A stretch of 64,000 nucleotides of DNA from Calditrichales bacterium MX18-03 (lineage in GTDB: Bacteria; Bacillota; Clostridia; Lutisporales; Lutisporaceae): assembly GCA_021083345.1 (NCBI GenBank), contig JAJGRE010000001.1, positions 1,488,001-1,552,000 on the forward strand. Reading direction: 5' to 3'. A model generated the notes under the pieces. The model was given only the letters and a program-made list of their open reading frames with translations. It was not told where the DNA came from and ran no database searches. Both the position numbers and the translations under genes were made by a program. Below, piece after piece: positions 27,512 to 37,281 of this stretch (positions are counted from its first letter, which is position 1; each line of letters begins with the position of its first letter).

Positions 27512-28054
27512 TTATTTCTTACCTGTTTTGCCTTCCTTGCGTCTGATCACTTCATCAGAGTACTTGATCCCCTTGCCAAGGTATGGCTCCGGCGGTCTTA
27601 CCATTCTGATGTTCGCTGCATGGATGCCCACTTTTTCCTTATCCGCACCCTTTACGATGATCTTGTTGGGAGCAGGTACTTCTACCGTAACACCTTCAGG
27701 ATCCATCATTTCTACCGGATGGGAATAGCCCATGGTCAGTGTCAGCTTGCTGCCGGCCTTTGCCGCTCTATATCCGACACCGTTTATATCCAGTGTTCTT
27801 TCAAAGCCCTTGGAAACGCCTTCAACCATATTGTTCAAAAGCGCTCTTGTCAAGCCGTGCAATGATCTGTGCATCTTTTCGTCGCTGGGTCTTGTAACGA
27901 CAACCTGGCCGTCTTCCCTGACGATTTTGATATCCTGATGCATCTGTCTCACCAACTGGCCCTTAGGACCTTTTACGGAAATTGTATTGTCATCCGCAAT
28001 GATTACTTCTACGCCTTGCGGAATTGTGATCGGTAACTTTCCTATACGTGACAT
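27512..28054 (-). CDS. rplF: 50S ribosomal protein L6
   Basis: 180 residues, two repeated alpha/beta domains. [17 protein letters not shown] at the start, and the C-terminal [21 protein letters not shown] near the GTPase-associated centre. Gap to rpsH 25 bp, to rplR 20 bp. Nothing unusual in length or composition. Confidence 0.97.
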   Translation of the reverse strand: MSRIGKLPITIPQGVEVIIADDNTISVKGPKGQLVRQMHQDIKIVREDGQVVVTRPSDEKMHRSLHGLTRALLNNMVEGVSKGFERTLDINGVGYRAAKAGSKLTLTMGYSHPVEMMDPEGVTVEVPAPNKIIVKGADKEKVGIHAANIRMVRPPEPYLGKGIKYSDEVIRRKEGKTGKK

Positions 28055-28079
28055 TCTTGCACCTCCTCTTTACACAAGA

Positions 28080-28478
28080 CTACCAGATGTAGCAAAGAAC
28101 TTCTCCGCCGACACCCTTGTTTCTTGCCATCTTATCGGTCATAATACCAGTGGAAGTGGAAATAATTGCTATTCCCAAACCTCCAAGCACCTTCGGGATA
28201 TCTTCCTTCTTGGCATATACCTTCAGGCCCGGCTTGCTGATTCTCTTCAGGCCGGTGATAACCTTCTGTTTGTTCATACCGTATTTCAGGCTGATTCTTA
28301 TTGTGTTCTGCACGCCATCCTCAATGATCTCAAAACCTCTGATATATCCTTCATCAAGCAGGATCTGAGCGATGGACTTCTTTATATTTGAAGCAGGAAC
28401 ATCAACCACTTCATGTTTTACCATGTTGGCATTCCTGATACGGGTAAGCATATCAGCAATTGGATCGCTTATTACCAT
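28080..28478 (-). CDS. rpsH: 30S ribosomal protein S8
   Basis: 132 residues. [24 protein letters not shown] at the N-terminus (here [15 protein letters not shown], then [11 protein letters not shown]) and the C-terminal [20 protein letters not shown], which holds the 16S helix-21 binding loop. The preceding spacer to rpsN is long (176 bp) and structured, unlike most junctions of this operon. Confidence 0.97.
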   Translation of the reverse strand: MVISDPIADMLTRIRNANMVKHEVVDVPASNIKKSIAQILLDEGYIRGFEIIEDGVQNTIRISLKYGMNKQKVITGLKRISKPGLKVYAKKEDIPKVLGGLGIAIISTSTGIMTDKMARNKGVGGEVLCYIW

Positions 28479-28637
28479 ATAAACTAACCTCCCTTTTACG
28501 ATAGTTAACGCGTATACCGTTACGGTATATCCGTGTATACGGCTGTCCTTGCATTAATACACACAGCCGAGTGTTTCTTGTTTCTTAAACAGACTCCGCG
28601 TACTGAACCAAGGTCCAGTGAAGCAATCGGATGGCTG

Positions 28638-28653
28638 GCGATTCGTGAATCGC
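28638..28653 (-). repeat. Post-stop hairpin after rpsN
   Basis: A 7-bp perfect stem GCGATTC/GAATCGC with a 2-nt spacer begins one or two bases after the rpsN stop codon on the transcript. No T tract follows. The rest of the 176-bp gap to rpsH has another short dyad (ATACCG/CGGTAT near 28515) but no ORF. Confidence 0.6.
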
Positions 28654-28654
28654 T

Positions 28655-28840
28655 CTACCAGCTTGCCTTCTTAACGCCGGGTATCTGTCCCTTGTAAGCC
28701 AATTCCCTGAAGCAAATACGGCAGATACCGAACTTCCTTAAGTAAGCATGGGGTCTTCCGCATATTCTGCATCTTGTATAAGCCTGAGTCTTATATTTGG
28801 GAGTTGCTTGCTGCTTTAATATCATTGACTTTTTAGCCAC
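28655..28840 (-). CDS. rpsN: 30S ribosomal protein S14, type Z (zinc-binding)
   Basis: 61 residues, the short zinc-binding form: C-x2-C ([10 protein letters not shown]) and C-x2-C ([10 protein letters not shown]). Ends [10 protein letters not shown] as usual. Zinc-independent S14 paralogues are about 90-100 residues. Located between rplE (55 bp) and rpsH. Confidence 0.97.
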   Translation of the reverse strand: MAKKSMILKQQATPKYKTQAYTRCRICGRPHAYLRKFGICRICFRELAYKGQIPGVKKASW

Positions 28841-28895
28841 AACCTTACCTCCTTCTCGTCATTTTCCGGTATTTTCCTTGTGACTCTAACATCAA

Positions 28896-29435
28896 TTAGC
28901 TTGAGTAAGGCATTCCGAGAAGCCTCAAAAGCTCTCTTGCTTCCTCGTCTGTCTGTGCAGTTGTTACAAATATGATGTCCATCCCTCTGATTTTGTCTAC
29001 TTTATCGTACTCTATTTCAGGGAAAATCAACTGCTCTTTGATGCCCATTGCATAGTTGCCTCTTCCGTCGAAGGACTTTGAGGATACGCCTCTGAAGTCT
29101 CTAACTCTCGGAAGTGCCACATTCAGAAGCTTATCCATGAATTCATACATTTTCTCGCCTCTTAATGTTACCTTTGCACCGATGTTCATGCCCTTTCTAA
29201 CTTTGAAGGCCGCCACGGAATTTTTGGCCTTCGTTACCACCGGCTTCTGTCCGGAGATTGTTGCAAGCTCTGCTACAGCTGCATCCAAACCCTTCGCATT
29301 GTCCTTGGTATCGCCTAAGCCCATGTTGATAACGACCTTTTCCAGCTTGGGTATCTGCATGACACTTTTATATTGAAATTTCTCCATCATTGCCGGAGCT
29401 ACATCATTCTTATATTTCTCTTTGAGTCTGGCCAT
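28896..29435 (-). CDS. rplE: 50S ribosomal protein L5
   Basis: 179 residues. [32 protein letters not shown] and the [19 protein letters not shown] block are diagnostic. L5 binds 5S rRNA and contacts P-site tRNA and S13. Gap to rplX 22 bp. Confidence 0.98.
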   Translation of the reverse strand: MARLKEKYKNDVAPAMMEKFQYKSVMQIPKLEKVVINMGLGDTKDNAKGLDAAVAELATISGQKPVVTKAKNSVAAFKVRKGMNIGAKVTLRGEKMYEFMDKLLNVALPRVRDFRGVSSKSFDGRGNYAMGIKEQLIFPEIEYDKVDKIRGMDIIFVTTAQTDEEARELLRLLGMPYSS

Positions 29436-29457
29436 TTCTTTTACCTCCCTTCAGAGC

Positions 29458-29796
29458 CTATTTATCCAGGACTTCACCGCAGTCCTTGCAGTATCTAACC
29501 TTTGATTTGTCATCCAACAGTTTATGTCCCACTCTTACGCCCTTTTTGCACTTTTCGCACCAGAGCATAACCTTTGATCCGAAGATCGGAGACTCCTGGT
29601 GGATAATACCGCCCTGCTGCATGTTCTTGCCCGGTTTCTTATGTTTAACGCTCATGTTTACGCCTTCAACGATAACCTTCTGATCTTGAGGCATAGCGAC
29701 CAAAACCTTTGCTTTTTTGCCTTTATCCTTGCCGGAGATTACAACGACTGTATCTCCTTTCTTAACATGAAGCTTTTTTGCTTCCAAAGCTGCCAT
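29458..29796 (-). CDS. rplX: 50S ribosomal protein L24
   Basis: 112 residues. The KOW motif ([22 protein letters not shown]) is N-terminal. The C-terminus carries two C-x2-C pairs (CEKCKKG and CKDCGE), a possible zinc ribbon seen in many Clostridia. L24 initiates 50S assembly and sits at the tunnel exit. Confidence 0.97.
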   Translation of the reverse strand: MAALEAKKLHVKKGDTVVVISGKDKGKKAKVLVAMPQDQKVIVEGVNMSVKHKKPGKNMQQGGIIHQESPIFGSKVMLWCEKCKKGVRVGHKLLDDKSKVRYCKDCGEVLDK

Positions 29797-29811
29797 TCAC
29801 TACACCTCCTC

Positions 29812-30180
29812 TTAAAGTACTTCGGGTGCGAGGGATACGATCTTCATAAAGTCCTTATCTCTAAGCTCTCTCGCAACGGGTCCGAAGATTCTCGTGCCCT
29901 TCGGCTGCTTATCATCTTTAATGATGACCGCTGCATTGTCGTCAAACCTTATGTAGCTTCCATCCGGTCTCCGAAGCCCCTTTACAGATCGAACGATAAC
30001 GGCTTTTACAACGTCACCTTTTTTAACAACACCGCCTGGTGTTGCATCTTTGACAGAAGCTATGATGATATCACCTATATTGCCATACTTTCTCATTGAA
30101 CCGCCCATTACGCGGATGCACAGAAGTTCCTTTGCACCGGAATTATCTGCTACACTTAATCGTGTTTCCTGCTGAATCAT
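29812..30180 (-). CDS. rplN: 50S ribosomal protein L14
   Basis: 122 residues, full-length. [20 protein letters not shown] and [21 protein letters not shown] are highly conserved. L14 forms intersubunit bridges and is the docking site of RsfS. Gap of 21 bp to rpsQ and 15 bp to rplX. Confidence 0.98.
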   Translation of the reverse strand: MIQQETRLSVADNSGAKELLCIRVMGGSMRKYGNIGDIIIASVKDATPGGVVKKGDVVKAVIVRSVKGLRRPDGSYIRFDDNAAVIIKDDKQPKGTRIFGPVARELRDKDFMKIVSLAPEVL

Positions 30181-30201
30181 TCAAAACCCTCCTTTCGGAT
30201 T

Positions 30202-30456
30202 TTACTTGGCCTTCTCAATTATTTCAACAAGCCGCCATCTCTTATCCTTGCTGAGAGGTCTTGTTTCCATAATTTTTACTCTATCGCCAATATTACATTC
30301 GTTATTTTCATCATGTGCCTTGAACTTTGTCGTTCTCTTTACAGACTTGCCGTACAGCGGGTGTCTTACCAGCGTCTCTATGGCTACTACGATTGTCTTA
30401 TCCATTTTGTCGCTGACGACTCTGCCGACCCTTGTCTTTCTATTACTTCTTTCCAC
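30202..30456 (-). CDS. rpsQ: 30S ribosomal protein S17
   Basis: 84 residues with the S17 OB-fold: [40 protein letters not shown], and the C-terminal [20 protein letters not shown]. Early 16S rRNA binder. Gap of 21 bp to rpmC. Confidence 0.97.
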   Translation of the reverse strand: MERSNRKTRVGRVVSDKMDKTIVVAIETLVRHPLYGKSVKRTTKFKAHDENNECNIGDRVKIMETRPLSKDKRWRLVEIIEKAK

Positions 30457-30477
30457 AGTTCAAACCTCCTTCTACTC

Positions 30478-30684
30478 CTACTTCGCCTCAACTGCTTTGA
30501 GTTCTTTCTCTCTAAGGATGGTTTTTATTCTTGCTATTGATTTCTTAACGTCTCTGACCCTCATGGGGTTCTCGAGCTGGCCTGTTGCCATCTGAAATCT
30601 AAGATTAAAGAGCTCGCCCTTTAACTCTACAAGCTTCTGTTCTAATTCAACAACGGATAAATCTCTAATCTTGTTAGCTTTCAT
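30478..30684 (-). CDS. rpmC: 50S ribosomal protein L29
   Basis: 68 residues beginning [18 protein letters not shown]. The ATG at 30684 is chosen (GGTGA six bases upstream); TTG and GTG codons slightly upstream would add four residues. It overlaps the end of rplP by 11 bp. Ends with a long helix, [20 protein letters not shown]29 lies at the tunnel exit and contacts trigger factor and SRP. Confidence 0.96.
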   Translation of the reverse strand: MKANKIRDLSVVELEQKLVELKGELFNLRFQMATGQLENPMRVRDVKKSIARIKTILREKELKAVEAK

Positions 30685-31117
30685 TTGCTTCACCAACCAT
30701 TTCCTCAGTTTCCTGGCGGGTTACAAACTTGGTCTTCAGCGGAAGCTTATGCATAGCAAGTCTCAACGCTTCTCTAGCAACTTCCTCCGTTACGCCTGCA
30801 ACCTCGAACAATACTCTGCCCGGCTTCACAACTGCTACCCAGTACTCAGGAGCCCCTTTACCGGAACCCATACGTGTTTCGGCAGGTTTCTGTGTAACCG
30901 GCTTATCCGGGAATATCTTGATCCAAATCTGACCGCCTCTTTTTGTGTATCTTGTCATTGCCTGTCTGGCTGCCTCAATCTGGTTGCTTGTGATCCAACC
31001 TGGCTCTGTAGCCTGAAGTCCAAACTCACCGTAAGCTACAACGTTGCCGCGTGTCGCTTTTCCCCGCATGTTGCCTCTCATCTGCTTACGATGCTTTACT
31101 CTTTTTGGCATTAACAT
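30674..31117 (-). CDS. rplP: 50S ribosomal protein L16
   Basis: 147 residues. [40 protein letters not shown] and the [20 protein letters not shown] loop (near the PTC and A-site tRNA) are intact. The ATG directly follows the rpsC stop with no gap, and GGAGGAG lies inside the end of rpsC, so translation is coupled. Confidence 0.98.
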   Translation of the reverse strand: MLMPKRVKHRKQMRGNMRGKATRGNVVAYGEFGLQATEPGWITSNQIEAARQAMTRYTKRGGQIWIKIFPDKPVTQKPAETRMGSGKGAPEYWVAVVKPGRVLFEVAGVTEEVAREALRLAMHKLPLKTKFVTRQETEEMVGEANES

Positions 31118-31822
31118 TTATGCTTCTCCTCCTTCCGCAACTACTGGAGCGGCGTTCTGCTTTGCCTTCTCGTTTGCACGAACCTTCACTCCCGGAAGTA
31201 CCTCCCCTTTGTAAATCCACACTTTAACGCCGATTCTGCCGTAGGTTGTGTGTGCTTCAGCAAAACCGTAGTCAATATCTGCTCTCAAAGTGTGTAGAGG
31301 AATAGTTCCTTCACGATACCATTCGCTTCTTGCGATTTCTGCGCCGCCGAGTCTGCCTGCACACATGGATTTGATTCCCTTTGCGCCGGCTCTCATTGTA
31401 CGCTGCATGGACTGCTTCATCGCTCTTCTGAAGGATATTCTCTTCTCCAGCTGAGCTGCGATATTCTCAGCAACAAGCTGCGCGTCCATTTCAGGCACCT
31501 TGATCTCGGTAATATTGATTGCAACGCTCTTGTTGCTTGTCAGCTTCTCCAGAGCCTTCCTCAGCTCTTCGATTCCGGCACCGCCTCTTCCGATAACCAT
31601 ACCGGGCTTTGCAACATGAATGTTTATCTTGATCTTTCCAGCCGTTCTTTCGATCTCTATCTTGGAAATGCCAGCTGCGAAAAGTCTTGGCTTCAAGAAT
31701 TCTCTGATTTTGTTGTCTTCAACTAAGAAGTCGGCAAAGTTTTTCTTGTTTGCATACCACTTGGTATCCCAGTCCTTTATGATACCAACTCTCAGTCCAT
31801 GTGGATTAACCTTTTGACCCAC
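31118..31822 (-). CDS. rpsC: 30S ribosomal protein S3
   Basis: 234 residues. [21 protein letters not shown] at the N-terminus ([14 protein letters not shown]...), KH domain with the [14 protein letters not shown] loop, and the C-terminal domain [19 protein letters not shown]3 forms part of the mRNA entry helicase. The last 20 residues are a variable Lys/Ala/Glu tail. Confidence 0.98.
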   Translation of the reverse strand: MGQKVNPHGLRVGIIKDWDTKWYANKKNFADFLVEDNKIREFLKPRLFAAGISKIEIERTAGKIKINIHVAKPGMVIGRGGAGIEELRKALEKLTSNKSVAINITEIKVPEMDAQLVAENIAAQLEKRISFRRAMKQSMQRTMRAGAKGIKSMCAGRLGGAEIARSEWYREGTIPLHTLRADIDYGFAEAHTTYGRIGVKVWIYKGEVLPGVKVRANEKAKQNAAPVVAEGGEA

Positions 31823-31840
31823 TAAAATCCCTCCTTCTTT

Positions 31841-32173
31841 CTATTTTTCCTTTACAACCAGTGTAATGTGGCTTGTTCTCTTCAGGATTCTGACACCGCG
31901 TCCCATAGCTCTTGCCATAAAGCGCTTCAGTGTGGGTCCCTGAGTTGCATAAGCCTCGGAGATATATAATTTATCGATGTTCATGTTGAAGTTATTTTCA
32001 GCGTTAGCCACTGCTGATTTTAAAAGCTTTTCAAGTACAGCGGATGCTGCCTTGGGTGTATGCTTCAATACTGCAAAGGCATCTGCCACTTTCTTTCCTC
32101 TGATTAAGTCATTCACAACGTTAACTTTCCGTGAAGACATTCTAACATACTTAACCATTGCTTTTGCTTCCAC
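31841..32173 (-). CDS. rplV: 50S ribosomal protein L22
   Basis: 110 residues from the GTG at 32173: GGAAGGAGG sits eight bases upstream and [18 protein letters not shown] is the usual L22 start. The ATG at 32221 gives an 16-residue non-homologous extension that runs into the rpsS end. The beta-hairpin that lines the exit tunnel is present ([19 protein letters not shown]). Macrolide-resistance-type changes are not obvious by eye. Confidence 0.94.
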   Translation of the reverse strand: MEAKAMVKYVRMSSRKVNVVNDLIRGKKVADAFAVLKHTPKAASAVLEKLLKSAVANAENNFNMNIDKLYISEAYATQGPTLKRFMARAMGRGVRILKRTSHITLVVKEK

Positions 32174-32227
32174 AGGATGTACCTCCTTCCATAATTCAGC
32201 TTCTTGTTCTTTTACCGGCATGATCGG

Positions 32228-32512
32228 TTATTTAAGTGAAGTTGATCTTTCAGTATGGTTGCCATGGCCTCTGAAGGTTCTGGTGGGAGAAAACTCGCCC
32301 AGCTTGTGGCCTACCATATCCTCCGTTACATATACCGGAACATGCTTTCTTCCGTCATGAACGGCGATCGTATGACCAACCATTTCCGGGAAGATCGTTG
32401 AGCTTCTGGACCAGGTCTTCAGCACAACCTTCTTATTGGACTTGTTCATATCTATAATTCGCTTTAAAAGCTTTTCATCAACATAAGGACCTTTCTTTGT
32501 CGAGCGGCTCAT
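32228..32512 (-). CDS. rpsS: 30S ribosomal protein S19
   Basis: 94 residues. [19 protein letters not shown] and [20 protein letters not shown] are diagnostic; ends [18 protein letters not shown]19 contacts S13 in the 30S head. Upstream 65-bp gap contains a 10-bp hairpin. Confidence 0.98.
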   Translation of the reverse strand: MSRSTKKGPYVDEKLLKRIIDMNKSNKKVVLKTWSRSSTIFPEMVGHTIAVHDGRKHVPVYVTEDMVGHKLGEFSPTRTFRGHGNHTERSTSLK

Positions 32513-32535
32513 TCATTTGCCTCCTTTCAATATAG

Positions 32536-32557
32536 TGGAGTTTGCTTGCAAACTCCA
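32536..32557 (-). repeat. Post-stop hairpin H1 (rplB-rpsS spacer)
   Basis: A perfect 10-bp stem TGGAGTTTGC/GCAAACTCCA with 2 nt between the arms lies 20 nt after the rplB stop. It resembles hairpin H2 at 40176-40195 in both stem (GGAGTTT) and flank (AAG...TTGCGG). Confidence 0.75.
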
Positions 32558-32577
32558 AGCGTTGCGGCTGCATAAGC

Positions 32578-33411
32578 CTACTTCGTGCCTCTTCTCTTCA
32601 CGATAAACTTACTGGATGCCTTCTTGGTATTTCTTGTCTTGTAACCCAGCGTCGGTTTGCCCCACGGTGTAACAGGACCCGGTCTTCCGATCGGTGATCT
32701 GCCTTCGCCGCCGCCGTGCGGATGGTCGCATGGGTTCATGACGGAACCTCTGACTGTCGGCCGTATGCCCATGTGTCTCTTTCTGCCGGCACTGCCGAGG
32801 GTTATATTCTCATGCTCCAGGTTGCCTACCTGACCGATGGTTGCTTTGCACTCCACCCTGATCATTCTTACTTCTGTGGAAGGAAGTCTGACCTGTGCAT
32901 AATCGCCTTCTTTTGCCATCAGCTGTGCTGAGTTTCCTGCGGATCTCACCAGCTGTCCGCCTTTGCCGGCCTTCAGTTCGATGTTGTGGATGATGGTACC
33001 TACCGGTATGTTCTTAAGCGGCAGTGTATTACCCACTTTGATATCCGCGCTTTGGGATGAGATGACCGTATCCCCGACTTTTAAGCCGTTGGGAGCAATG
33101 ATGTATCTCTTTTCTCCGTCTGCGTAATTCAGCAATGCGATGTTGGCAGATCTGTTCGGATCGTATTCGATAGCTGATACCTTTGCAGGAACATCCATCT
33201 TATCTCTCTTGAAATCTATGATTCTGTATTTTCTCTTGTGTCCGCCGCCCTGATGTCTTACAGTGATCTTACCGTAGTTGTTTCTTCCAGCTTTGCTCTT
33301 TAATATTTCAACCAGAGACTTTTCCGGTTCAATTTTTGTAATTTCTTCAAAGGTTGAAACCGTCATGTTACGCCTAGCTGGAGAAGTTGGATTATACTTT
33401 TTTACTGCCAT
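32578..33411 (-). CDS. rplB: 50S ribosomal protein L2
   Basis: 277 residues, full-length. N-terminal [39 protein letters not shown] and the C-terminal [20 protein letters not shown], whose histidine lies at the subunit interface near the peptidyl-transferase centre. L2 is essential for subunit association. Gap of 21 bp to rplW. Confidence 0.98.
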   Translation of the reverse strand: MAVKKYNPTSPARRNMTVSTFEEITKIEPEKSLVEILKSKAGRNNYGKITVRHQGGGHKRKYRIIDFKRDKMDVPAKVSAIEYDPNRSANIALLNYADGEKRYIIAPNGLKVGDTVISSQSADIKVGNTLPLKNIPVGTIIHNIELKAGKGGQLVRSAGNSAQLMAKEGDYAQVRLPSTEVRMIRVECKATIGQVGNLEHENITLGSAGRKRHMGIRPTVRGSVMNPCDHPHGGGEGRSPIGRPGPVTPWGKPTLGYKTRNTKKASSKFIVKRRGTK

Positions 33412-33432
33412 TTTTTCTCCTCCTCTTTGCCA

Positions 33433-33720
33433 TTATAGTCCTTCGAAGAATTCAATACCCTTGCTATCCTGAGTCAGCTTTACGATTGCTTTTTTGTAGC
33501 TCGGTCTTCTTCCTTCAAATCGGCCCTGTCTCTTCATTTTGCCCATGGTTCTGATGGTGTTGACCTTGTCAACCTTAACCTTGAAAATCTCTTCCACTGC
33601 GGCTTTGATTTCGGTTTTGTTGGCATTGATGTCGACGACGAAGGTGTATTTCTTGTCAGCCATTTCACTCATGCTTTTCTCAGTGATAATCGGCCTTCTG
33701 ATGATATCATATGCATTCAT
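33433..33720 (-). CDS. rplW: 50S ribosomal protein L23
   Basis: 95 residues. [20 protein letters not shown] and [20 protein letters not shown], then [22 protein letters not shown]23 is the exit-tunnel docking site for trigger factor and SRP. Its ATG shares one base with the rplD stop (TAATG). Confidence 0.97.
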   Translation of the reverse strand: MNAYDIIRRPIITEKSMSEMADKKYTFVVDINANKTEIKAAVEEIFKVKVDKVNTIRTMGKMKRQGRFEGRRPSYKKAIVKLTQDSKGIEFFEGL

Positions 33721-34343
33721 TATACGTACACCTCCTCAACTTTCTGAACGGCTTCCTTTGTTATGATGAACTTGTCGTAGTTCAGTATGTCATAGACGTT
33801 CAATGTGTTAACCAAGGAAGTTTTTACACCCTTTATGTTTCTTGCAGACTTTATGATGTTCTCGTTGTTGTCAGCCAGAACGATTAGTGTCTTGCTGTCA
33901 ACCTTGAGGTTGTCAAGCAACTCTGCGAACTGCTTTGTCTTCGGAGCATCAAAGCTCAGCTCATCCAGAACGATGATGTTATTTGCCTGAACCTTTGAGC
34001 TCAGTGCCGACTTCATCGCAAGCCTCTTGATCTTCTTGGGAACAGTGTATCTGTAGGATCTTGGCTTCGGAGCAAATACGATACCTCCATGTGTCCATTG
34101 AGGTGACCGGATACTTCCGTGTCTAGCCCTACCGGTGCCCTTCTGTCTCCAGGGCTTGATACCGCCGCCGCGTACTTCTGCACGGGTCAGTGCGGACTGT
34201 GTGCCCTGTCTCTGGTTTGCCAGATACATTTTAACAACCTGGTGCATTGCTTCAACATTGACATTTGCACCGAATATATCATCGCTTAACGCGATTTCAC
34301 CAACTTGGTTTCCGCTTTTATTAAAAAGTGCTACATTAGGCAT
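33720..34343 (-). CDS. rplD: 50S ribosomal protein L4
   Basis: 207 residues. The extended loop reaching the tunnel ([20 protein letters not shown], then [15 protein letters not shown]) is intact. In gammaproteobacteria L4 represses the S10 operon; whether it does so here is unknown. Gap of 27 bp to rplC. Confidence 0.98.
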   Translation of the reverse strand: MPNVALFNKSGNQVGEIALSDDIFGANVNVEAMHQVVKMYLANQRQGTQSALTRAEVRGGGIKPWRQKGTGRARHGSIRSPQWTHGGIVFAPKPRSYRYTVPKKIKRLAMKSALSSKVQANNIIVLDELSFDAPKTKQFAELLDNLKVDSKTLIVLADNNENIIKSARNIKGVKTSLVNTLNVYDILNYDKFIITKEAVQKVEEVYV

Positions 34344-34370
34344 GTTACATCCTCCTTTCCTTCCCGTATA

Positions 34371-35000
34371 TTAAGCCTTGACTGTATCTTTGATCATGAC
34401 CAGCGAGCCTCTTATTCCGGGTACGCCGCCCTTTACGAGCAGAATGTTCTTTTCCGGATCAACCTTGATGACTTCAAGATTCACCACGGTTGTGTTCACC
34501 GAGCCCATATGTCCCGGAAGCTTTTTGCCCTTGAAGGTTCTTGACGGATCTGACGATGCGCCCATTGAACCGGCTGCTCTGTGATACTTGGAACCGTGCT
34601 TCATGGGTCCTCTGTGGAAGTTGTGCCGTTTGATTGCGCCGGCAAATCCCTTACCTTTGGAAACACCGCTTACGTCAACTTTGTCGCCTTCCTTGAACAC
34701 ATCCGCTCTGATCTCTTGTCCGACTTCGTAAGAAGCAGCGTCTTCAATTCTGAGCTCTCTCAGATATCGCTTTACGGCTACCTTCGCTTTTGCGAAGTGT
34801 CCCTTTAACGGCTTGGTTACACGCTTTTCGGCAACATCGTTGAAACCGACCTGAATCGCCGAATAGCCTTCGTTTTCAACTGTCTTTTTCTGTACAACCA
34901 CGTTGGGGCCTGCTTCGATAACAGTTACAGGCACTGCCTTGCCCTGCTTGTCGAATACCTGGGTCATACCGACCTTCTTGCCCACAATTGCTTTTTTCAT
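34371..35000 (-). CDS. rplC: 50S ribosomal protein L3
   Basis: 209 residues. [40 protein letters not shown] and the GSIG-like [20 protein letters not shown] loop near the peptidyl-transferase centre. First large-subunit gene of the S10 operon, 86 bp after rpsJ. Confidence 0.98.
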   Translation of the reverse strand: MKKAIVGKKVGMTQVFDKQGKAVPVTVIEAGPNVVVQKKTVENEGYSAIQVGFNDVAEKRVTKPLKGHFAKAKVAVKRYLRELRIEDAASYEVGQEIRADVFKEGDKVDVSGVSKGKGFAGAIKRHNFHRGPMKHGSKYHRAAGSMGASSDPSRTFKGKKLPGHMGSVNTTVVNLEVIKVDPEKNILLVKGGVPGIRGSLVMIKDTVKA

Positions 35001-35025
35001 TGTTACACCTCCATAATTTACAGCG

Positions 35026-35044
35026 GACCGCAGCTTGTGCGGTC
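35026..35044 (-). repeat. Hairpin in the rpsJ-rplC spacer
   Basis: A perfect 7-bp stem GACCGCA/TGCGGTC with a 5-nt loop lies 42 nt after the rpsJ stop codon. No T tract follows on the minus strand. Confidence 0.65.
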
Positions 35045-35086
35045 ATACTAAATTCATTTCCCGTCTGTTACTCAGCTTTATTAAAA

Positions 35087-35395
35087 CTATAATTTGATTT
35101 CGATATCAACACCGGCCGGTAAATCCAGTCTCATCAGTGAATCAACCGTCTTGGGAGTCGGATTCAGGATGTCGATCAGTCTCTTATGGGTTCTCATTTC
35201 GAACTGTTCTCTTGAATCCTTGTACTTGTGAACTGCTCTGAGGATCGTGATTATCTCCTTGTCTGTCGGGAGCGGCACCGGACCGGATACCTTCGCACCT
35301 GTTCTCTTTGCAGTTTCAACTATCTTCTCCGCTGATTGGTCGATCAGATTGTGATCAAATGCCTTCAATCGAATTCTGATTTTCTGTTTTGCCAT
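35087..35395 (-). CDS. rpsJ: 30S ribosomal protein S10 (NusE)
   Basis: 102 residues. [37 protein letters not shown] and [21 protein letters not shown]10 is a 30S head protein and also NusE, binding NusB and NusG in transcription-translation coupling (nusG is at 57597). First gene of the S10 cluster, with a leader of more than 400 nt. Confidence 0.98.
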   Translation of the reverse strand: MAKQKIRIRLKAFDHNLIDQSAEKIVETAKRTGAKVSGPVPLPTDKEIITILRAVHKYKDSREQFEMRTHKRLIDILNPTPKTVDSLMRLDLPAGVDIEIKL

Positions 35396-35831
35396 TTTTA
35401 ATTTCCCTCCTTTTCATCGCACGCTTGAATTACTTACGTGCAACCGCATACTGCTATACACTTACCCGTGTGTGTTGCATTTTTTTATTATAGTGTCTCG
35501 CAAAACGCAGGGACACTACAACTTACAGCCGCACACACAGTCTGATCATGAATTTTCAATGTGCATAGTCCAGTAGAGTCGCCCGAATTCTAGAAACGGA
35601 CAATACTCAGTAAGAATTAGGCTTTGCAGTTTCAGACCTTCAAAGCTCTGAAAACACAAAACGCCCAGAATACATCCTTTGTTCCCACAACAAAAGACTT
35701 AATCTGCAACCTCTTACGTCATCGCATGCTGACTATAAGAGATTCTAAGCAAGTAGCCTACCTTCGAGCTCAAGAATCTCTAATGGTCTTTTACCCGTTG
35801 CAATATCAATAAATATTACGCAACCTTATAT

Positions 35832-35860
35832 ATTTTATAACATTTTAGGACATTTTTCAA
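35832..35860 (-). promoter_or_regulatory. Sigma-A promoter for the S10-spc-alpha operon
   Basis: On the minus strand TTGAAA (35855-35860), a 17-bp A/T-rich spacer, TAAAAT (35832-35837). Confidence 0.8.
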
Positions 35861-35919
35861 TAGATTTTAGCAGTTACGCCAAAATAATTTGAGTTATTAT
35901 CATGCTGAATACAGCCCCA

Positions 35920-35949
35920 AAGGACTAGAGGCTGACGCCCCTAGTCCTT
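35920..35949 (-). terminator. Hairpin after tuf copy 1
   Basis: 9-bp stem AAGGACTAG/CTAGTCCTT plus three further inner pairs with one G-U. It begins 87 nt past the tuf stop. The T tract is short (TTT), so termination may be partial. A closely related hairpin follows the other tuf copy. Confidence 0.6.
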
Positions 35950-36035
35950 GAAGCTATTTCATTTATGGATTACAAGTTCGAGAAGTTTGTTATCAAACTT
36001 CACAAATAAAATCACGACAGGTTTTCTGGCTGATT

Positions 36036-37238
36036 TTATTCGACTACGGATGCAACCGCGCCTGCGCCTACTGTTCTGCCGCCTTCACGGATTGCGAATC
36101 TCAAGCCTTCTTCGATAGCGATGGGTGTGATCAGCTTGATTGTCATTTCGATGTTGTCACCAGGCATGCACATTTCTACGCCTGCCGGCAGATCGATTAC
36201 GCCTGTTACGTCTGTTGTCCTGAAGTAGAACTGCGGTCTGTAGCCGTTGAAGAACGGTGTGTGTCTTCCGCCTTCTTCCTTAGTCAGTACGTATACCTGC
36301 GCCTTGTAGTGTGTATGCGGTTTGATGGATCCCGGCTTTGCAAGTACCTGGCCTCTTTCAATGTCTGTTCTCTGCACGCCGCGGAGCAGTACGCCGATGT
36401 TGTCCCCGGCCTGTGCCTGATCCAGAAGCTTTCTGAACATTTCTACGCCTGTTACCACTGTTGATCTTGGTGCTTCTGCCAAGCCTACGATTTCTACCGT
36501 ATCCTGTACCTTGACAACGCCTCTTTCAACTCTGCCTGTTGCAACTGTTCCTCTGCCAGTGATGGAGAATACGTCTTCCACAGGCATCAGGAACGGCTTA
36601 TCTGTCTGTCTTTCCGGTGTCGGAATGTAGCTGTCTACTGCTGCCATCAGGTTGTGGATGGCCTTGCAGGCATCGCAGTCTTCCTTGCCGCAGCCGCACT
36701 CAAGGGCTTTCAATGCCGAACCCGCAATGATCGGGGTGTCGTCGCCCGGGAAGTCGTACTTCGACAGCAGCTCGCGCACTTCCATCTCGACCAGCTCGAG
36801 CAGCTCGGCGTCGTCCACCATGTCGGCCTTGTTCAGGAACACGACGATGTACGGCACGCCCACCTGGCGCGACAGCAGGATGTGCTCGCGGGTCTGCGGC
36901 ATCGGGCCGTCAGCCGCCGAGCACACCAGGATCGCGCCGTCCATCTGCGCCGCACCCGTGATCATGTTCTTCACGTAGTCGGCGTGCCCCGGGCAGTCGA
37001 CGTGCGCGTAGTGACGGTTCGGGCTTTCGTACTCGACGTGCGCCGTCGAGATCGTGATGCCGCGCGCCTTCTCTTCCGGCGCCGCGTCGATCGCGTCATA
37101 GCCCTTGAACTCACCGCCGAAACGCTCCGCGCCCACCTTCGTCAGCGCCGCCGTCAGCGTCGTCTTGCCGTGGTCAACGTGACCGATCGTGCCCACGTTC
37201 ACGTGGGGCTTGTTACGTTCAAATTTTGCTTTTCCCAT
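36036..37238 (-). CDS. tuf: Elongation factor Tu, copy 1, mosaic gene
   Basis: 400 residues: G domain with [18 protein letters not shown] and NKADM motifs; domains 2 and 3 complete. Delivers aminoacyl-tRNA to the ribosome. Bases 36036-36716 match copy 2 (58782-59984) except one base in the penultimate codon (Val versus Ile), and 37201-37238 are also identical. The middle 36717-37200 is very different: GC is 62-67% in two 60-base lines I counted, and the protein reads like proteobacterial EF-Tu ([48 protein letters not shown]). No frameshift occurs, so the product should be functional if the sequence is real. A Cys-rich loop ([12 protein letters not shown]) follows the G domain, shared with copy 2. 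Follows fusA by 43 bp. Confidence 0.96.
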   Translation of the reverse strand: MGKAKFERNKPHVNVGTIGHVDHGKTTLTAALTKVGAERFGGEFKGYDAIDAAPEEKARGITISTAHVEYESPNRHYAHVDCPGHADYVKNMITGAAQMDGAILVCSAADGPMPQTREHILLSRQVGVPYIVVFLNKADMVDDAELLELVEMEVRELLSKYDFPGDDTPIIAGSALKALECGCGKEDCDACKAIHNLMAAVDSYIPTPERQTDKPFLMPVEDVFSITGRGTVATGRVERGVVKVQDTVEIVGLAEAPRSTVVTGVEMFRKLLDQAQAGDNIGVLLRGVQRTDIERGQVLAKPGSIKPHTHYKAQVYVLTKEEGGRHTPFFNGYRPQFYFRTTDVTGVIDLPAGVEMCMPGDNIEMTIKLITPIAIEEGLRFAIREGGRTVGAGAVASVVE

Positions 37239-37281
37239 TTACTATTTCCTCCTTTTAAAACTGCCTATTAAATCTTAAAAG

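Larger units (their letters stand above)
35396..36035 (-). other. tuf-rpsJ intergenic region and long rpsJ leader
   Basis: 640 bp without a gene. In transcription order it holds: a hairpin after tuf (35920-35949), a sigma-A promoter (35832-35860), stem-loop E3 just inside the transcript (arms AGAGATTCT 35738-35746 and AGAATCTCT 35773-35781, 26-nt loop), and a 9-bp-class hairpin TAGTGTC...GACACTA near 35491-35518. The leader is thus about 430 nt and structured. No known leader family recognised. Confidence 0.6.

Noticed and set aside
36717-37200. The GC-rich tuf segment as an inserted mobile element
   Set aside because: It keeps EF-Tu coding frame and length and aligns along its whole length with the other copy, so it is a replacement, not an insertion.
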